A DNA stretch of 16,796 bases from JAFDVL01 sp043736395 (GTDB lineage Bacteria; Acidobacteriota; Blastocatellia; RBC074), in assembly GCA_043736395.1 (NCBI GenBank), contig JAYTCQ010000172.1:1-16796 (forward strand), given 5' to 3'. Under the pieces are notes generated by a model. That model was not told the DNA's origin. It made no database searches and saw only the letters and a program-made list of their open reading frames with translations. This document shows positions 15,359 to 16,796 of the stretch, one piece after another. How positions within the stretch are numbered: position 1 is the stretch's first letter; each line of letters starts with the position of its first letter. The position numbers were made by a program, and so were the translations under genes.

Positions 15359-15384
15359 CGACAGCCGGGACGCCTATCGTACCT
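15359..15384 (-). repeat. 26-bp dispersed hairpin repeat, copy B, overlapping the selB stop
   Basis: Reverse complement of the sequence at 14125-14150 with one mismatch (25/26). On the - strand it begins two bases into the TAG stop codon of selB (15383-15385) and continues as GTACGATAGGCGTCCC. Its hairpin is weaker than that of copy A because of two mispairs. Its position just behind selB suggests it sits in the selB 3' untranslated region. Confidence 0.6.
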
Positions 15385-16796
15385 ATAAAATCTCGCGCGC
15401 ATCGCCGAACCTGCGCGTGACGCGCTGGCGGTCGAAATATTCCAGCAACGGAATCGCAAATTTACGCGAGACTCCGGTTAAATCCTTGAAGGCTCCGACA
15501 TCAATTTTGGCTCCATGTTCGGCTTTGAACTTTAATAACATTTCCCGCGTTTGTTCTAACGACTGGCGATGAAAAACGAGTTCGGAGACTTTCACGAGAT
15601 CGCCGCTGTTGATGAGCATTTGCGCGAATCTTTGGGCGCGGGCGGCATCAATCCCAAAGTTTGGAGCAGTTTGCTTCAAAGCTTCATCTAACGAAATCGG
15701 CTGCAATCCTGCGTGGAGAAAAACTTCCGCCAGATGATCTTTCGCGGCCTGTTCATCGGCGGAGAGCGCGACGCGATGCGAAGATAATCGGATTAAATCT
15801 TTTTCGGTGATGACTTCGCTTCGTTCTGAAAGACTCGCAATCACAGCTTTGAAAATTTCGACCGGTAATTTGGCAAAGATTTTTTCGCGGAGTTCTTCGC
15901 GTCCGTAGCCCGATTCCAGCGGAGATTTTTTGTGAAACTCTTTCAGTAACTCGCGAACTTTTTTGGCGAGAGAATCAAACGGCTCACGCGCCATCCAGAG
16001 GTTCGGAGCAACCGTAACAAGCCTTCGCGATTTCGTAGCCGACTCAATCGCCTGCTTTATTTCTGAATCACTCGCGCCGCTTCGGGCGGCTAATGCAGAC
16101 TGATTCATTCCCTGCCCCCCCGCATTTTCGATCAATAAAGTTAGGCGTTCTAACGATTCACTTCCCTTTAATTTTTCTAACTGTCCAATTACTTCGGGTG
16201 CGTTGCGGAACCGATGTTTGGCCGGGATCGAATCAACGATGACTCCGCCGCCAATCGTCACCGAAGGCGAATAGCTACGCACGATGAAACGATCTGTTGG
16301 CAGCGTTAACAACGGCGATTCCAAGCGGAGCTGCGCAAAACAATTCTGTCCGGCAAGTAATTCCGTTTGCCCCAATAAAATTACGCGAGCAATGACTTCG
16401 GAGGTGCCGTGATGCAATCGCACTCGCGCCCTTGATTTCAGGGGCTTCGCAGCAGTTTTCAGTAATTGCAAATGCACATCCAGCATCGAAGAAACTGCTA
16501 ATCTACCCGCCGGAGCCAGCACCTGTCCACGTGAAACTTCGGCGACATCAATGCCTTGCAAATTGATCGCGGTACGCTCTCCGGCTCTGGCTTCAGTCGT
16601 AGATTTTCCGTGAACTTGTAAGCCGCGAACTTTCGAAATTCTCGCGTCAGACGGCAGCAATTCCAATTCTTCACCGGACTTAATCAGCCCTGAAATCAAG
16701 GTTCCGGTGATGACTGTCCCGAATCCTTTAATCGTAAAAACTCGATCAATCGGCAAGCGGGAAATCGCATTGGCATCGCGTGGAGTCGCTTTGTTG
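15383..16796 (-). CDS. selB: Selenocysteine-specific elongation factor SelB (5' part outside the window)
   Basis: SelB delivers Sec-tRNA(Sec) to ribosomes at UGA codons marked by a SECIS hairpin. The window holds the last 470 or so codons; the reading frame stays open to the window edge (first full codon at 16795), so the GTP-binding domain is missing only because of the cut. Visible parts are EF-Tu-like domain 2, opening with R-L-P-I-D-R-V-F-T-I-K-G-F-G-T-V-I-T-G-T-L, then domain 3 ending in S-Y-S-P-S-V-T-I-G-G-G-V-I-V-D with H-R-F-R-N, both diagnostic. The C-terminal winged-helix modules that bind the SECIS RNA follow, ending F-D-R-Q-R-V-T-R-R-F-G-D-A-R. The apparent start at 16756 is an internal Leu codon. 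No selA, selC or selD is in the window. Confidence 0.95.
   Translation of the reverse strand, partial: NKATPRDANAISRLPIDRVFTIKGFGTVITGTLISGLIKSGEELELLPSDARISKVRGLQVHGKSTTEARAGERTAINLQGIDVAEVSRGQVLAPAGRLAVSSMLDVHLQLLKTAAKPLKSRARVRLHHGTSEVIARVILLGQTELLAGQNCFAQLRLESPLLTLPTDRFIVRSYSPSVTIGGGVIVDSIPAKHRFRNAPEVIGQLEKLKGSESLERLTLLIENAGGQGMNQSALAARSGASDSEIKQAIESATKSRRLVTVAPNLWMAREPFDSLAKKVRELLKEFHKKSPLESGYGREELREKIFAKLPVEIFKAVIASLSERSEVITEKDLIRLSSHRVALSADEQAAKDHLAEVFLHAGLQPISLDEALKQTAPNFGIDAARAQRFAQMLINSGDLVKVSELVFHRQSLEQTREMLLKFKAEHGAKIDVGAFKDLTGVSRKFAIPLLEYFDRQRVTRRFGDAREIL

Overview
The window most likely comes from an Acidobacteriota genome, probably the Blastocatellia lineage. Two protein families known mainly from that phylum are present: the acidobacterial VWFA-like secreted protein, and a C-terminal module (TIGR03437-like) at the end of two otherwise unrelated secreted proteins. 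The placement is from memory of family distribution, not from a search. No rRNA, tRNA, CRISPR array, IS element or phage gene was seen.

Layout. Bases 1-163 hold no gene I can support. On the + strand come ribH (riboflavin synthesis) and nusB (transcription antitermination), a common bacterial pair. An intergenic region made almost wholly of an inverted array of 7-bp repeats follows, then a cytoplasmic M19 dipeptidase, a secreted VWFA protein and a giant secreted M36 (fungalysin-type) metalloprotease of 1873 residues. The protease carries IPT/TIG, Ig-like and kelch modules. From 9376 to the end every gene is on the - strand. In transcription order they are selB (its 5' part lies outside the window), an uncharacterised 162-aa protein, a small HEAT-like protein, a secreted glucose/sorbosone-type dehydrogenase, two tandem zinc-ribbon membrane proteins, and a TPR-TonB_C periplasmic protein split by a single in-frame TAG.

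How the genes relate. The window mixes housekeeping genes (ribH, nusB, selB) with a cell-envelope and secretion set (VWFA, M36 protease, sugar dehydrogenase, TPR-TonB_C, zinc-ribbon membrane proteins). The shared C-terminal module of the protease and the dehydrogenase suggests a common fate outside the cytoplasm. selB implies selenoprotein synthesis, but no selenoprotein gene is visible here.

The most distinctive content is in the gaps between genes. There are two 7-bp-period repeat tracts, a 9-bp-period inverted repeat, a REPIN-like element with 24-bp arms, a run of short hairpins, and a 26-bp sequence present twice in opposite orientation, one copy overlapping the selB stop codon. I found no convincing new multi-gene system. 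The best leads are the TAG-interrupted TPR gene and the repeat families.
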